In this document: positions 52,101 through 62,668 of the stretch, in pieces | Layout of the letters: every line of letters begins with the position of its first letter | Numbering within the stretch: position 1 is the stretch's first letter | Assembly: GCA_035041965.1 (NCBI GenBank) | Contig: JAPYMA010002604.1 | Span: 1 to 64,000, forward strand | Source of the DNA: Anisakis pegreffii | Taxonomy: Eukaryota; Nematoda; Chromadorea; Rhabditida; Anisakidae | Reading direction: 5' to 3' | DNA: 64,000 bases | The notes under the pieces: generated by a model | Database searches by the model: none | Told to the model about the DNA's origin: nothing | The model's input: the letters and a program-made list of their open reading frames with translations, nothing else | Translations under genes and position numbers: made by a program

Positions 52101-54790
52101 CAGAATGAGTATAGTTCATCACATGCTATCCAATCAGATTTCATAGTGGATTGCTTTAGCAGACTCCAGACATAATCGATAAGAAGGTGAATTAAGCTCT
52201 CACAAATCATACGAACATTTCTTAGGGAGAAAACCATCAGGATAGTTCAAAAATTTTTCGGAAAATCAATTGCTATCCGATTATCTCGACAATAGTTCGA
52301 AAGAATACGTTAAAGTAATAGTTTGAGATGAATTGCCGATTCACTGGGAACAGAGCAGTCAGCCAAGTGAAGTGACACATTTGTTTGGGGTTAATAGTGC
52401 TACTACTAGTTAGGCCACTTCAACTCTTGGTTACATTCATCCACTTCACTTAACAAAAACAAATGTTCACTTGTCGACGACTGTGGTGTATTTGCTAAAG
52501 AGTGTCATCATTGCTAATAGGAGGAAAGAACCAGAAATTGAAATGTTGCTCAAAGAGTGAATCTGGATGAATCGTGTTTTCGAAAGATCAAACACTCATC
52601 AGGAGAAGAACATCTTATGAGCTCATCACTACGTGGAAACAATTACATCCTATTCAGCTAATCAGAAGCCATATTCTTAATGTGTCTAAAAAGAAGCCGT
52701 TACGTTTGAGCTTCTTCTAATATCTCCATAACACTCCCCAGAAGCATCTCCGAAGACCCTTAGAATCATCAGAGCAGTATCAGCTACAATATTCTAATAT
52801 TTGCTCTTCAGCATTATCTCCCCTCGTGTTTTGACAATCGTTTCTCTGAAACTTTCAGCTTCAAGAAACTACGCTATTTTAACGTAAAGGAACAATAGTG
52901 ACCAGCCAAATAAGCCTTAGAGGGGATCAATCTCAACAGATCAACAAGTGAACATTCAGATCATATATCCTCATATATTGAAGTGATAAATTTCGACTGA
53001 ATCTTACAACTTCTACTACACCTTCATAAAAGAACTCCTGACAATATGACTATGAAGATTACCAAATATGAGCATAATCTTTAGAAGTATCCTAAACAAT
53101 CTTACTGGATATCTGATTATGAACGCAACATGTCAGCGGTACAATCAAAGCAATGTTCAAGACTAGCACAGGTGAGAAAGCCGAATTGTTTTTGTTGACG
53201 GTTTATGTTGTCAGTACTAATATTGGATGATGAACTAATCTAGTGCTGGTGTGACTACGACTAGGAACTTTACATCAAATGCCGACGTCTCAAAAATTTC
53301 TGTGAACTCAGCCGGTGGATAATAATGTTTGTGGCGTAATGTTCAACTGGAGCAGAGATTTGCTATTTGGCTTGAAACAGACACAATTTATCGTTTTTAA
53401 TTAGTATTAAGACGCAATATGCAAACAGATCATTCGTATCTTCATAGCGGATGAGTACTTGGCGAGTCTTTTCGGATAATCTACTCTTATGATTGCGTGT
53501 ATTCTCAACAATGTCTGGTGAGGTTTTTATGTGCAGCTTTCCTATCTCTACTCATTTGTTGCCTAATGCGTTTGAGTTAGTTGTTCAAGGGAAAGAGTCT
53601 CTTCACAATCAAATGAGAGCACTAATCTAGTGCGCTCTCCTATGTATACGACATCAGAATACACATGGTCAACGATAAGCATGAAGTGTCCATGAAATGC
53701 ATCGTACGAAATCTCAGATTATGTCATGATTTAGGTGAAATTTGTCATCTGTCATCCCACAGCTCATACTGTTGACTTTTTAGTATCATTACATCATTCT
53801 CTTATTATCCCTAATCGTATTTTCAGCTGCAGTCTCATCATTACCACGGATGATATTGCTAAGCGAAACATGGTTCGAAATTTATTTCGGTCAGCTTCAT
53901 ATTGCCATTGTTTCAAAGGATCATGAATATTTCTTGCACTCTTTTGTTTGCCTCTAGAGATCAGAACGAAACCTTCAAAAGTTTTTAGTGGACTGAGTGA
54001 TATTGGCAGAAACTATTCATAAAGACCGTCACATATTGAACCGTTCATCATCACATTAAACAATTCATTCGATCAAGTCCATGAGATAATCTGGACCAAA
54101 ATAGTGGTCAATCAAACCCGAAGACGATTTAGAGAACCTGACCATAGGCTATGAAGATGACCATAAGCTAGACCTTATGAAAATGACTATCATATCAGTT
54201 ATTTTTATTAAATGACATTAGAGATATCATTATTCGTTATAGTATATGATCGTATCAAACACCATTATATTCAGATCAAATTCGCTCGCTAATCTCAATT
54301 CAATTAGGACTATTATGAGTATGACTGATATCAAAATCAAATCATGTCGTTATAACCATCGAATTTAATCAGCATAAGGATGGTATCTGTATGAGGTGCC
54401 CGGGATTTTACGAAGGCAATAAATATCTTATCCGTCACAAGGAAACGAACTTCGAGAAACAAAACCAAATCATATGCTATATCATATCCATATCATATGC
54501 TATACCATGACTAACTCATATCGTATCCTTATTTATACTAATATGAAAGCAAAATGAACTTAACTGCCATTCATAATTGATCAGAAGACCAAAGGAGATA
54601 CAACTGGAAATCACAAAATCCATAATAAAACTTCATAATAGTGAAGTCAATATTAATAACTAAGCCATGAAATCATGGTAATATAATAACTGTGAACCAT
54701 AACAATAATAGAATCAAGATGGCAACAATTAACACATGGTATTATAATTATAAGTTACACATGGTATTACAATTCAATGTTAAAAAGTAG
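49140..54790. other. gene-poor stretch
   Basis: Candidates noticed but not called: 50340-50651 (plus, 103 codons, possible donor AAAG|GTGTGT at its end) and 50810-51094 (plus, 94 codons, TTG start). From 51100 to 54780 there is nothing above 65 codons. AT-rich, without repeats I could recognise. Confidence 0.45.
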
Positions 54791-54964
54791 ATTTTTCATT
54801 TTTATTTTTTTTTTGTTTATTTTTTTATTTTTTGTTTTATTTTATTTTTCTTTGTTATTTTTTCATTTTTATTTGTTTGTTTATTTTTTATTTTTTTATT
54901 TTTTGTTTTATTTTTTGTTTTTTTTAATTTTTTTTTCAATATTTCTTTTTTTTCATTTTTTCAA
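54791..54964. repeat. T-rich low-complexity tract
   Basis: About 170 bases made almost only of T with scattered A, G and C, in a pattern of T runs split by single bases. It creates a meaningless hydrophobic frame at 54777-54968. Confidence 0.97.
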
Positions 54965-55291
54965 TTGATTTCCGGGAGACGATCACTGCCAAGTTTTATT
55001 TGACGTTGGGTACCGATGCGATGGCTGCTAGCAGCTTATTTCGGTTGTTGGCGTTTTCAAGTTCGTTTCATTCCATCTGCTGATCAGTTGTTGAGTTTAG
55101 TTATCATTCGAAGAATCCGTTGGATGCTCTGATCGAAATTCTTTCGCTGAGGTGAAGACCAAAGACGATGAGAGTTGACGGAATAATAATAATGTAACAA
55201 CGATGAGACGGTATTTGGCCTATTCGTCTGCTGAATCTTTGGCACTAATATAGCCAGTAATGATGATCTGATTTACGATCCAATCAGGAGA

Positions 55292-55453
55292 TCAGATGAA
55301 GTTTTGTTGTTGCTCTGAACTTCCTCGTAATGATGAGGCAATCGTAGCCTGATGACAGGAACATTGGGAAGAGTCGTTGATGGGAATATTGGAAACGGGA
55401 ATTGACATTCGGGAAACATAATTTGCTGTTTGGATTGATCGGATATCAGCCAT
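55292..55453 (-). CDS. possible first exon or small ORF, 53 aa
   Basis: The minus-strand ATG at 55453 lies three bases after the acceptor CTTCATTCAG, a trans-splice-like layout. The product is polar and Ser/Gln-rich (MADIRSIQTANYVSRMSIP) and ends at TGA 55292-55294. Immediately upstream on the same strand, 55513-55747 is open for about 77 codons in another frame, but no in-phase donor joins the two. It may be part of a multi-exon minus-strand gene. Confidence 0.3.
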   Translation of the reverse strand: MADIRSIQTANYVSRMSIPVSNIPINDSSQCSCHQATIASSLRGSSEQQQNFI

Positions 55454-55763
55454 GATCTGAATGAAGCAATTCAATTTTACAGATCATCTCGAGCTCCATT
55501 AGTGGGAAATCAAGCGGGCAATAGGAGCCTATTTCGAGTGAATAGCTGATATCTCCGCTGATGTGTTGGCACTGAGTAAGATTTCAATAACGGTATCAGT
55601 GCAGCTTCACGTAGAACAGCAATTAGTTCTGATGATGCATGTTCAATTATCGATGGTTGATAATGTAACCGTTGATAGACTGTCTTCGTTACACGACTGT
55701 CGTCACTAATAATTGTTTTAATCAGCAGGATATGTGATCAACATTGTTTCCGGGAGGAATGAT

Positions 55764-55949
55764 ATGGACAGTGACGACGGATTAGAGCTGAGCTTCCGGG
55801 TAACACGACAGAAGTGTAGACTGATGTTTGTAGGAAGACGAGATGTTTCGGCTGGAGTGGTTCTGATTGCAGCGTTGGCCTTCGTGATCGTCTTGGCAGT
55901 GATGCTCACCGGTTTATATCAAGATAATAATCATTCACAAATTAAATGA
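55764..55949 (+). CDS. small single-pass membrane protein or last exon, 61 aa
   Basis: Acidic N-terminus (MDSDDGLELSF), a basic stretch (RQKCRLMFVGRRD), one strong transmembrane segment at about residues 30-52 (VVLIAALAFVIVLAVML) and a short polar tail. The charge pattern around the membrane segment is realistic. The frame extends upstream to an acceptor (TTTTAATCAG at 55725), so it may be the final exon of a larger gene, with AATAAA at 56348-56353 as a possible 3' signal. The minus strand here is also open for 63 codons (55718-55909). The plus frame is preferred for its membrane topology. Confidence 0.4.
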   Translation: MDSDDGLELSFRVTRQKCRLMFVGRRDVSAGVVLIAALAFVIVLAVMLTGLYQDNNHSQIK

Positions 55950-57610
55950 ATCAAATGAGCATAGAAAAGATTCGTAACCGCATTTGACACTCACTGGATG
56001 GTTAAAGTAAACGTTCTGTTCGTTTATAAACTCAAAGCATCCTCAAACAGAAGCTTTTCCGGGCTTTCAAAACAAAACCTCAAAAGATGGACTCATACCC
56101 AATCCTACCCGCGATTACGAATCTTGATTCAAGTCAACAGACATTTTTACAACCAAACAATAATGATCACCTTGAAAAATCATGTTGCATTGAAAATATC
56201 ATTGATGAATGACACAAACAAATCGCACTATTTATATTTGACATTCTGAGGACAATAGCTGATGTTCAAAGCATTTCATGTCTTCCTGAGTTCTGAGTTG
56301 TGCGAATTGTTATTCGTTTGTATCATTCGCATTTAACAAACAAGTTGAATAAAAGGAAAATTCATCAGTGAAATACAATTTTTCAGTTTGAGTCAATGTT
56401 GGTCTATGGGTCAGTCATAACGATAACTTCTTATGAAGCAATATATCAACGATTTGTTGATTTATCATCTTCTGAATTGCAATTTTCTGACCAACATCAA
56501 CCCAAAACTCACAAATCATCATATTTATGGTTTCTGATCATTCAAATAACAGGACTCAGCAAATTATGTCATAGACAATGCTATAATGTTTTGAATGGCA
56601 GTTAATCCCATTGCAATTAGATGGAATATTATTTCCATATGAAATTTGTTCTCAATAAATTATATCGGAGTCAATTGCGCCTTCACGGTTTAGGACGGAA
56701 GGACTTCCGATCTCATTCTTTTCGCTCAACAAATCATTCCCTCGTGACGGATTTCCCTGCCCCGTTACCTACTGGAATCAAGCATTCAATAATTTCATAA
56801 CATTGGACTCCATCATCTGATAAACTGTCGCATGTAATCAAAATGCAAACATCGGGTGCTAATCAATCAAATCACTCAGGTATCATGAAATTTTGATCAC
56901 GTAATCAATGACATGTTCGATACGATGATATACTATCAAAATGATATCTTTACTCCAATAAGGCACTCGAGTGATTCATAGTCAAATATGAATTTTGAGT
57001 CAATTATCAATTGATTTCATCATGTTTTCTCCTTAAAGCATCTCATGAATATATCAGTATGGATGACGAAATCGAACTCTACCCTTATCTTATGGTCAAG
57101 TTCATAGATGTGGTCTTATTTTTGTTTATTTTCTTCATATCTTATTCCATTAACTGTTTTTCAACACCAAATTAAGCATACATCCCCTCTTATCGGTTCA
57201 ATATTTGATGGTCAGAATAAGACCCTTTGATCTGGCACAATACGACTAACTTACACAGATTTCGTTCTGATCCACTGGACGATAGTATTCATAAATTGTA
57301 TCAACTAACAACTGATATTGCAATATCATCCGAAGTCCCTGTCTATCTTAGACTTAACGTCTTAATGTCCCTCCAAGAATTTTAAATCTTTTGCTGAATC
57401 CCCACTATAAACCTACTAGCGCACATGACCAATCCATCCATCTCCCACTTAAACTATTCGCATGAAAACATTCAGACTGATCATCAGCATGGAACACCTT
57501 ACAATTCTTTCACATGAATAGGATAATGCACTTCATGGATACTTGGAATCTTCTCGATATGTATGATGTCTTATTATTGCTGTTCTTAACTGTATAATAA
57601 TTATGTTGCT
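55950..57610. other. no gene recognised
   Basis: Frames of 83 (55998-56249) and 69 (56396-56605) codons on the plus strand have no splice context. AATAAA occurs at 56348-56353 and at about 56654. Confidence 0.45.
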
Positions 57611-57802
57611 ATGATATTTATGTTGCTATTAATGTTTTCATGTCATCGGCTAAATGCTATGTGTGACTGTAATTATTGCACTTTCTATTTCTCAATGTCA
57701 TTATTCGCTATCCACCGGCTTTCAAATTCTAGCATCAATACAGAATCTCTCACGGATCTTGAACAAGAATCGATCAAGAACAATAAAGCAATAGAGTCTT
57801 AG
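57611..57802 (+). CDS. possible small secreted protein, 63 aa
   Basis: ATG frame with a signal-like start (MIFMLLLMFSCHRLNA), a compact cysteine cluster (CDCNYC) and a polar acidic tail (TESLTDLEQESIKNNK), ending in TAG at 57800-57802. No acceptor before the ATG and no nearby poly(A) hexamer. Confidence 0.25.
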   Translation: MIFMLLLMFSCHRLNAMCDCNYCTFYFSMSLFAIHRLSNSSINTESLTDLEQESIKNNKAIES

Positions 57803-58435
57803 AATATAGATTCGAATAGCAACAACTCAAAATGAACGATAGAATCCTAAACAATCAATCACGAGATTAATTCCCAGTGAATGGCAATAGCTCACTGAAC
57901 CATCCCAATGATCATGCACTAATCGTAATCACAAATGACAAGACTATTACGAAAAAGGATACTCTGGAGAAGACAAAGTGACAACGTTGATTTATGCTGA
58001 TGAATACAAGGATATTCCTAGTTTTATCATAGAATAATGCTATGATTATGTCTGTTCCTTGATCTAATATTTCTATCCAATTTCCTAACTCATCATTACT
58101 GAAATTCAACAGTGCAGTCAAAAGATACTTCGGGTGCTTTTGATTAGACGCCTGTATTATTCTTAGCAGAGCGATAAGTGCTTAAAAGCTTTAGAAAGTA
58201 TTCGTTGCGCTTCAACTGTATTGCAAAATCGCTCATGAATGCTGAACGTGTGCGGTATAGTTAATACCATTCACACTTGAATTTTCGAAGCCTTGTTTAA
58301 TATTCCTGGCTGCACAATAGCATTGCTCAATTGCCATATAAATGAAACAGCCATGAATGCTGACTTAAAAGTTTTCTTGATGACAAAGAAGCACTTTACG
58401 TAGCATCACGAGACTAACGATACGGAAATAATGAA

Positions 58436-58618
58436 ATGAATAAAAGAAAAATCAAAGAATCCTGCTCGCAGTCCATTCGACTCATCAGAAAGCGAGTATA
58501 CGGACGATGCAATGCAGGAATATATCTAAAAGCCGATCAGAGGAACTTGTTTTGTATTATTATCACCGACTTTCAGAATACGGTGAACGCTGTTTTAGGC
58601 CGAAGAACAACTAAGTGA
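58436..58618 (+). CDS. possible exon, 60 aa, basic
   Basis: ATG frame, Lys/Arg-rich (MNKRKIKESCSQSIRLIRKR), with a potential donor AA|GTGAAG at 58615 in phase 2. It may belong with the exon at 59237, but the phases do not agree directly, so at least one more exon would be needed (58696-58800 and 58742-58951 are open in two frames). Confidence 0.22.
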   Translation: MNKRKIKESCSQSIRLIRKRVYGRCNAGIYLKADQRNLFCIIITDFQNTVNAVLGRRTTK

Positions 58619-59236
58619 AGTACGATGAAGTCTCGATGATTAAGAATGAAACACACTGAAAACTGTCGTAAACAACCGCACAGGAACAATGGAACATCAA
58701 GAATGAATTGGAAACAAAAAATGTGACTGAATCGAATGTAGATGCCTCTCAAGTGGGCGTATCAAACATCAAGCATGTCGAGATCATGCACGCAGGCACG
58801 TAGCAGAGAACAATATCATTGCATGGATCAAAACAGTAAGAGTGACAATAGTGATAAGCAACAAACAACAAGAACAATAGTGACAGAGTATCATGCAATC
58901 AAATCAATACTTTTTGCATCTATGGTGTCTGTAACAAGTCAACAGTTGTAGCATCGTCAAGCTTCGATAACCACTGATACAACCGATCACTAAAAGAAAC
59001 TGATTGTAAGCTGATCAACAGTAAAACTTTTAGGCAGTCAATTTCTTCTTGATAATGATGATCTTGAATGAGGAGAAGGTTCTCGTAAAAGATGATATTT
59101 GCAAAAATCTCTTCGTTTCCCATGAGTCAAGCAGATTTAGGAATTCAATCATATCAAACATTAGAATAGTAATGAATTTCATGCCTACATTGATCAGGAC
59201 GACGAACGTATAGCTTAAGAAAACACAGTGTTCCAG

Positions 59237-59413
59237 TACATTACCGCTATCACAACAAGTGTATCATCGAAATCGGAATATTTAAGTGAGAAAATGTTAG
59301 CAAATTTGAGATATTATGATCAAATCTATGATTTGAGCCGTGTTCGGAAGATATCCAGTCACTGCGTTCAGGAAGGTCATCACTATCTTCGGCTTCAGAA
59401 AGGCTATAAGTAA
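59237..59413 (+). CDS. possible internal or terminal exon, 58 codons
   Basis: Starts right after the good acceptor CAGTGTTCCAG and is open in phase 0 to TAA at 59411-59413. A donor-like AA|GTAATC lies at 59410. The product reads as protein (KSEYLSEKMLANLRYYDQIY). No homology recognised. Confidence 0.3.
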   Translation, partial: YITAITTSVSSKSEYLSEKMLANLRYYDQIYDLSRVRKISSHCVQEGHHYLRLQKGYK

Positions 59414-59781
59414 TCGTGAATAATTTATTGTTAATACCTGGATTATGATAGCAGAAATTAAATCAAACTCTGCAGGAAGGAATAGGTTGAACAGAACATG
59501 ATAGTAGCACATAGGAATAACTTGACCTGTAAGAATGCATTATTCTAATCTATTAGAATTTGTTGATCTTCATTAAAGCTGACTCAATATGGTGTAATAC
59601 TGTGGATATAAGTATTTGAAATGTTGTTTCCATGCATTCAGATTAACAAAGCGATTTCTTCCACTGAATGAATGCCTACAGCTATAGTCATTCTTGGAAT
59701 CATCTGCTATAAGGTAGCTTAGGCAGCTGAGCATTCAATGTTCAGTATTCAAAGGTTTTCTTGAATCAAAACAGCATTTCA

Positions 59782-59859
59782 AATTTGTTGAAATGACTTT
59801 GGCTTCATAACATTCGAAATGAATATTATATAACAATATCAATTGCAAAAGGTAACGCT

Positions 59860-59912
<53 letters not shown>

Positions 59913-59936
59913 AATTGCGCCACGGAAGCTGTTGAT
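59782..59936. repeat. duplicated 155-bp unit carrying a tRNA, copy 1
   Basis: Nearly identical to 60592-60747, about 810 bp away, in the same orientation. The shared part includes about 75 bp of 3' flank and the whole tRNA gene. A fragment of the same flank recurs at about 59995-60021. A second short unit (CTTGGAATCATCT...CTATAAGGTAGCTTAG) occurs near 59693 and 60289. Confidence 0.9.
59856..59929 (-). tRNA. tRNA-Asn (anticodon GTT)
   Basis: A 74-nt cloverleaf: acceptor stem GCTTCCG/CGGGAGC with one G-T pair, D arm GCGC/GCGC, anticodon stem TTCGG/CCGAA with loop CTGTTAA, T arm GGTGG/CCACC with loop TTCAAGC. Anticodon GTT decodes Asn codons. No CCA is encoded, as usual in eukaryotes. The D and T arms supply the internal A- and B-box promoter. 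A TTTT run begins six bases downstream and would end RNA polymerase III transcription. Confidence 0.97.
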
Positions 59937-60591
59937 CTATCGTTTTGAGTAGATTTTTCACTCTTGCTTCAGAAACTTCTGGCTATCAGTGCTTAACATT
60001 CGAAATGAATATCAGATAGGAGTATGACAACTTTCTAACTTGTGATAAAACTTGTGACCATAAACTGCCTCTCTATGAGTATTAGATAACAGCGATCGAT
60101 GATCATCGATCGCTGTTTGGATCAGTTATGCCTAATATGGTAATTCGTGATACTGAGCGCGGAGGATATCTAAACATCACATATTCTCTTATCGTTTGGA
60201 TTACCTATATGATCATATGGATGGTGATGTAAGTCTGCCTATTGCGCCTTCTGTTCGGTAATCTGCGTAATTCTGTCAAAACAGATCTTGGAATCATCTC
60301 CTATAAGGTAGCTTAGTCTGAGAATGATTATAAGACTGTTTTTGAGGTGGTTAGGCAATGCTTATGATCAGTATTGCTAAAATCATTGACATTAGTAGGC
60401 TAGAGATTTTTGGGCTGTTTTAAGAATAGGCCTAAAATTTTGCGCATGACTACTGAGTACTGATGATCTTAAAGAGTATTCCAAACTACTCACATACTCC
60501 AAACTGTAAAGGTTTTCAGAAATTGTAACACTATAAAACAAAGGCAAATGTGCTACTTTAAAAATGTCGTGGATTTGTTGAAGTTGCTATC
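59937..60591. other. spacer between the two tRNA units
   Basis: No gene. Holds a perfect palindrome at 60088-60117 and a short repeat near 60289 shared with 59693. Confidence 0.6.
60088..60117. repeat. perfect 30-bp palindrome
   Basis: The arm AACAGCGATCGATGA is followed at once by its exact reverse complement, with no loop. It lies midway between the two tRNA genes. It could form a cruciform or bind a dimeric protein; neither is shown by sequence alone. Confidence 0.95.
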
Positions 60592-60670
60592 AATTTGTTG
60601 AAATGATTTTGGCTTCATAACATTCGAAATGACTATCAGACTGCACAATCAATTACAAAAGGATAACGCT

Positions 60671-60720
<50 letters not shown>

Positions 60721-60747
60721 GCCGATTGCGCCACGGAAGCTGTTGAT
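60592..60747. repeat. duplicated tRNA unit, copy 2
   Basis: Direct-repeat partner of 59782-59936. Its right edge abuts the 237-bp tandem array. Confidence 0.9.
60667..60740 (-). tRNA. tRNA-Asn (anticodon GTT), second copy
   Basis: Same 74-nt cloverleaf as the copy at 59856-59929. It differs from it only by two T-to-C changes in the D loop (AATCGGCTA instead of AATTGGTTA). Stems, anticodon and T arm are intact, so it should be functional. The 3' flank on the minus strand reads TTATCCTTTTG, which again includes a TTTT terminator. Confidence 0.97.
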
Positions 60748-60749
60748 AA

Positions 60750-61920
60750 GATGTTTCAAACGATCGCTCTTATCATTTTTATATCGTCAAATTCCTCAGA
60801 CTCTCTACATTCAGAAAAACATGTACATTGTCACGCAATTTTGCTTTCCTTCAGATAAGCACCCGATTTTACGAAGGTATTTCATTTATTTGGCAGCGCT
60901 CGTTTCAATGCACAATATATTAGTCCAGCTGTATGAAGGTCACCATCTTCAGATTAACCATGTCCTCAGGTTTGCCTTGTAACATGGCAATTTCTTCTCA
61001 TCATTAGATTCCTCAGATTCTCTCTTTTCAGATATGCATATGTGTTGTCGAGCGATTTTGCCTACTCGAGGAGATATAGCTGATTTTCTGAAGTTATCTC
61101 AGTTGCTCGGCGGCGCTCGTTTCAATACAATGTATCACTATTGATCAATGTATAAATTACTATAGTGGCATTAGGGTCATCATCTTCAAACTAACCGTGT
61201 CCTCAGGTTTGCCTTGTAACATGGCAATTTCTTCTCATCATTAGATTCCTCAGATTCTCTCTTTTCAGATATGCATATGTGTTGTCGAGCGATTTTGCCT
61301 ACTCGAGGAGATATAGCTGATTTTCTGAAGTTATCTCAGTTGCTCGGCGGCGCTCGTTTCAATACAATGTATCACTATTGATCAATGTATAAATTACTAT
61401 AGTGGCATTAGGGTCATCATCTTCAAACTAACCGTGTCCTCAGGTTTGCCTTGTAACATGGCAATTTCTTCTCATCATTAGATTCCTCAGATTCTCTCTT
61501 TTCAGATATGCATATGTGTTGTCGAGCGATTTTGCCTACTCGAGGAGATATAGCTGATTTCCTGAAGTTATCTCAGTTGCTCGGCAGCGTTCATTTCAAT
61601 GCATTGTATCTCTGTTAATGAATACGTATATTAACTTAGCAGTATCAGAGTCACCATCTCCAAACTATCGGTGTCCTCAAGTCTGCCTAATAACATGGTG
61701 ATTTCTACACACCATCGGATTCCCAAGATTCTCTACTTTCCGAAAATCATAGATATAATCGAGCGATTTTGCAACAGATTTTTTTGTTTTTACATTTACC
61801 CTCAGAGAAACACCAGATTTTCTGAGGGGATTTTATTTACTCCGCAGCGCTCATTTCAATACTCTGGATCTCCAATGATCAACGTGCGCAATTGCCATAT
61901 TTTACACTTCATTTCAACAT
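60750..61920. repeat. 237-bp tandem array, about five copies
   Basis: Repeat starts (TGTCCTCA) at 60961, 61198, 61435 and 61672, exactly 237 bp apart. The 60961 and 61198 copies are nearly identical and the 61435 copy diverges only in its last third. A diverged left copy occupies about 60750-60960 and a diverged right copy runs from 61672 to about 61920. Stops occur in all frames of the central copies; the 79- and 88-codon plus frames at the edges are accidental. Its reverse complement matches much of the 404-bp satellite at the left end of the window. Confidence 0.95.
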
Positions 61921-62398
61921 GCACGTTTGGATGTTGATGCTATGCACATTTGTTATCAAGTAATTGATTGGTAAGGCGCTTCATTTCGAAAGCATCCATA
62001 AATGTCAAAAGCATTTCTTTTAATCATGCGATTTTATTGATGCTTCAAATAGAACTTTTACAGCAATAAATATCAACTAGAAACATATTAGTCAATAACA
62101 TCAGCACATCGAATACAAAATAAGAAATATCTAGCGAATTTAGTTGAACAACTGACTTTGCTTAGTAATCGTATGAAATGCGGTGTTGGTTAGGGCCGTA
62201 GGATTTCGGATCCATTTCTTTTTGCGGAAAACATTCACATATCGGCGAAGAGAAAGTTGGGAGAGGTGTATGAATTCGTTTAATATGGAATAATTGATTG
62301 CAAGTGAATGAACTAGCTTATGAAACGTAAGACGCTCAAAAAAAACAAACTAAGATTGACGCTAAGAAAATTAAAATCGTGAGTCTGTACAAACTGTA
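61921..62398. other. intergenic, no gene
   Basis: AT-rich sequence between the tandem array and the 3' end of the leucine-rich-repeat gene. Nothing recognisable. Confidence 0.55.
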
Positions 62399-62404
62399 TT
62401 TATT
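62399..62404 (-). promoter_or_regulatory. distal poly(A) signal of the LRR gene
   Basis: AATAAA on the minus strand, about 265 bp after the stop codon at 62669-62671. Confidence 0.4.
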
Positions 62405-62668
62405 CAAAGTATTTGCAGTGTTTTGGAGGAATATCGTCATGATTTCTTTGGCGAGGAGAGATCATAAAGCGAAGGCATGCACAAACAACACTATCACAAT
62501 GAATCATATCGAGATGAGATTGCAATCCTGATTAATCAACTCGTATTAAGATTCGTAATGTACAATATCATTGGATTTCTGGTATCCGTGATCTTCACAA
62601 CCGGAGAATATGTTGCGTGGAACGATGCGTCCCGGAGTTGGAGCTGCTCCACTGGAGAGTCTACTCAC

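Noticed and set aside
54777..54968. 63-codon Phe/Leu frame
   Set aside because: Translation of the T-rich tract.
60743..61937. Frames of 79 and 88 codons in the tandem array
   Set aside because: Not open in the central repeat copies; they exist only in the diverged edge copies.
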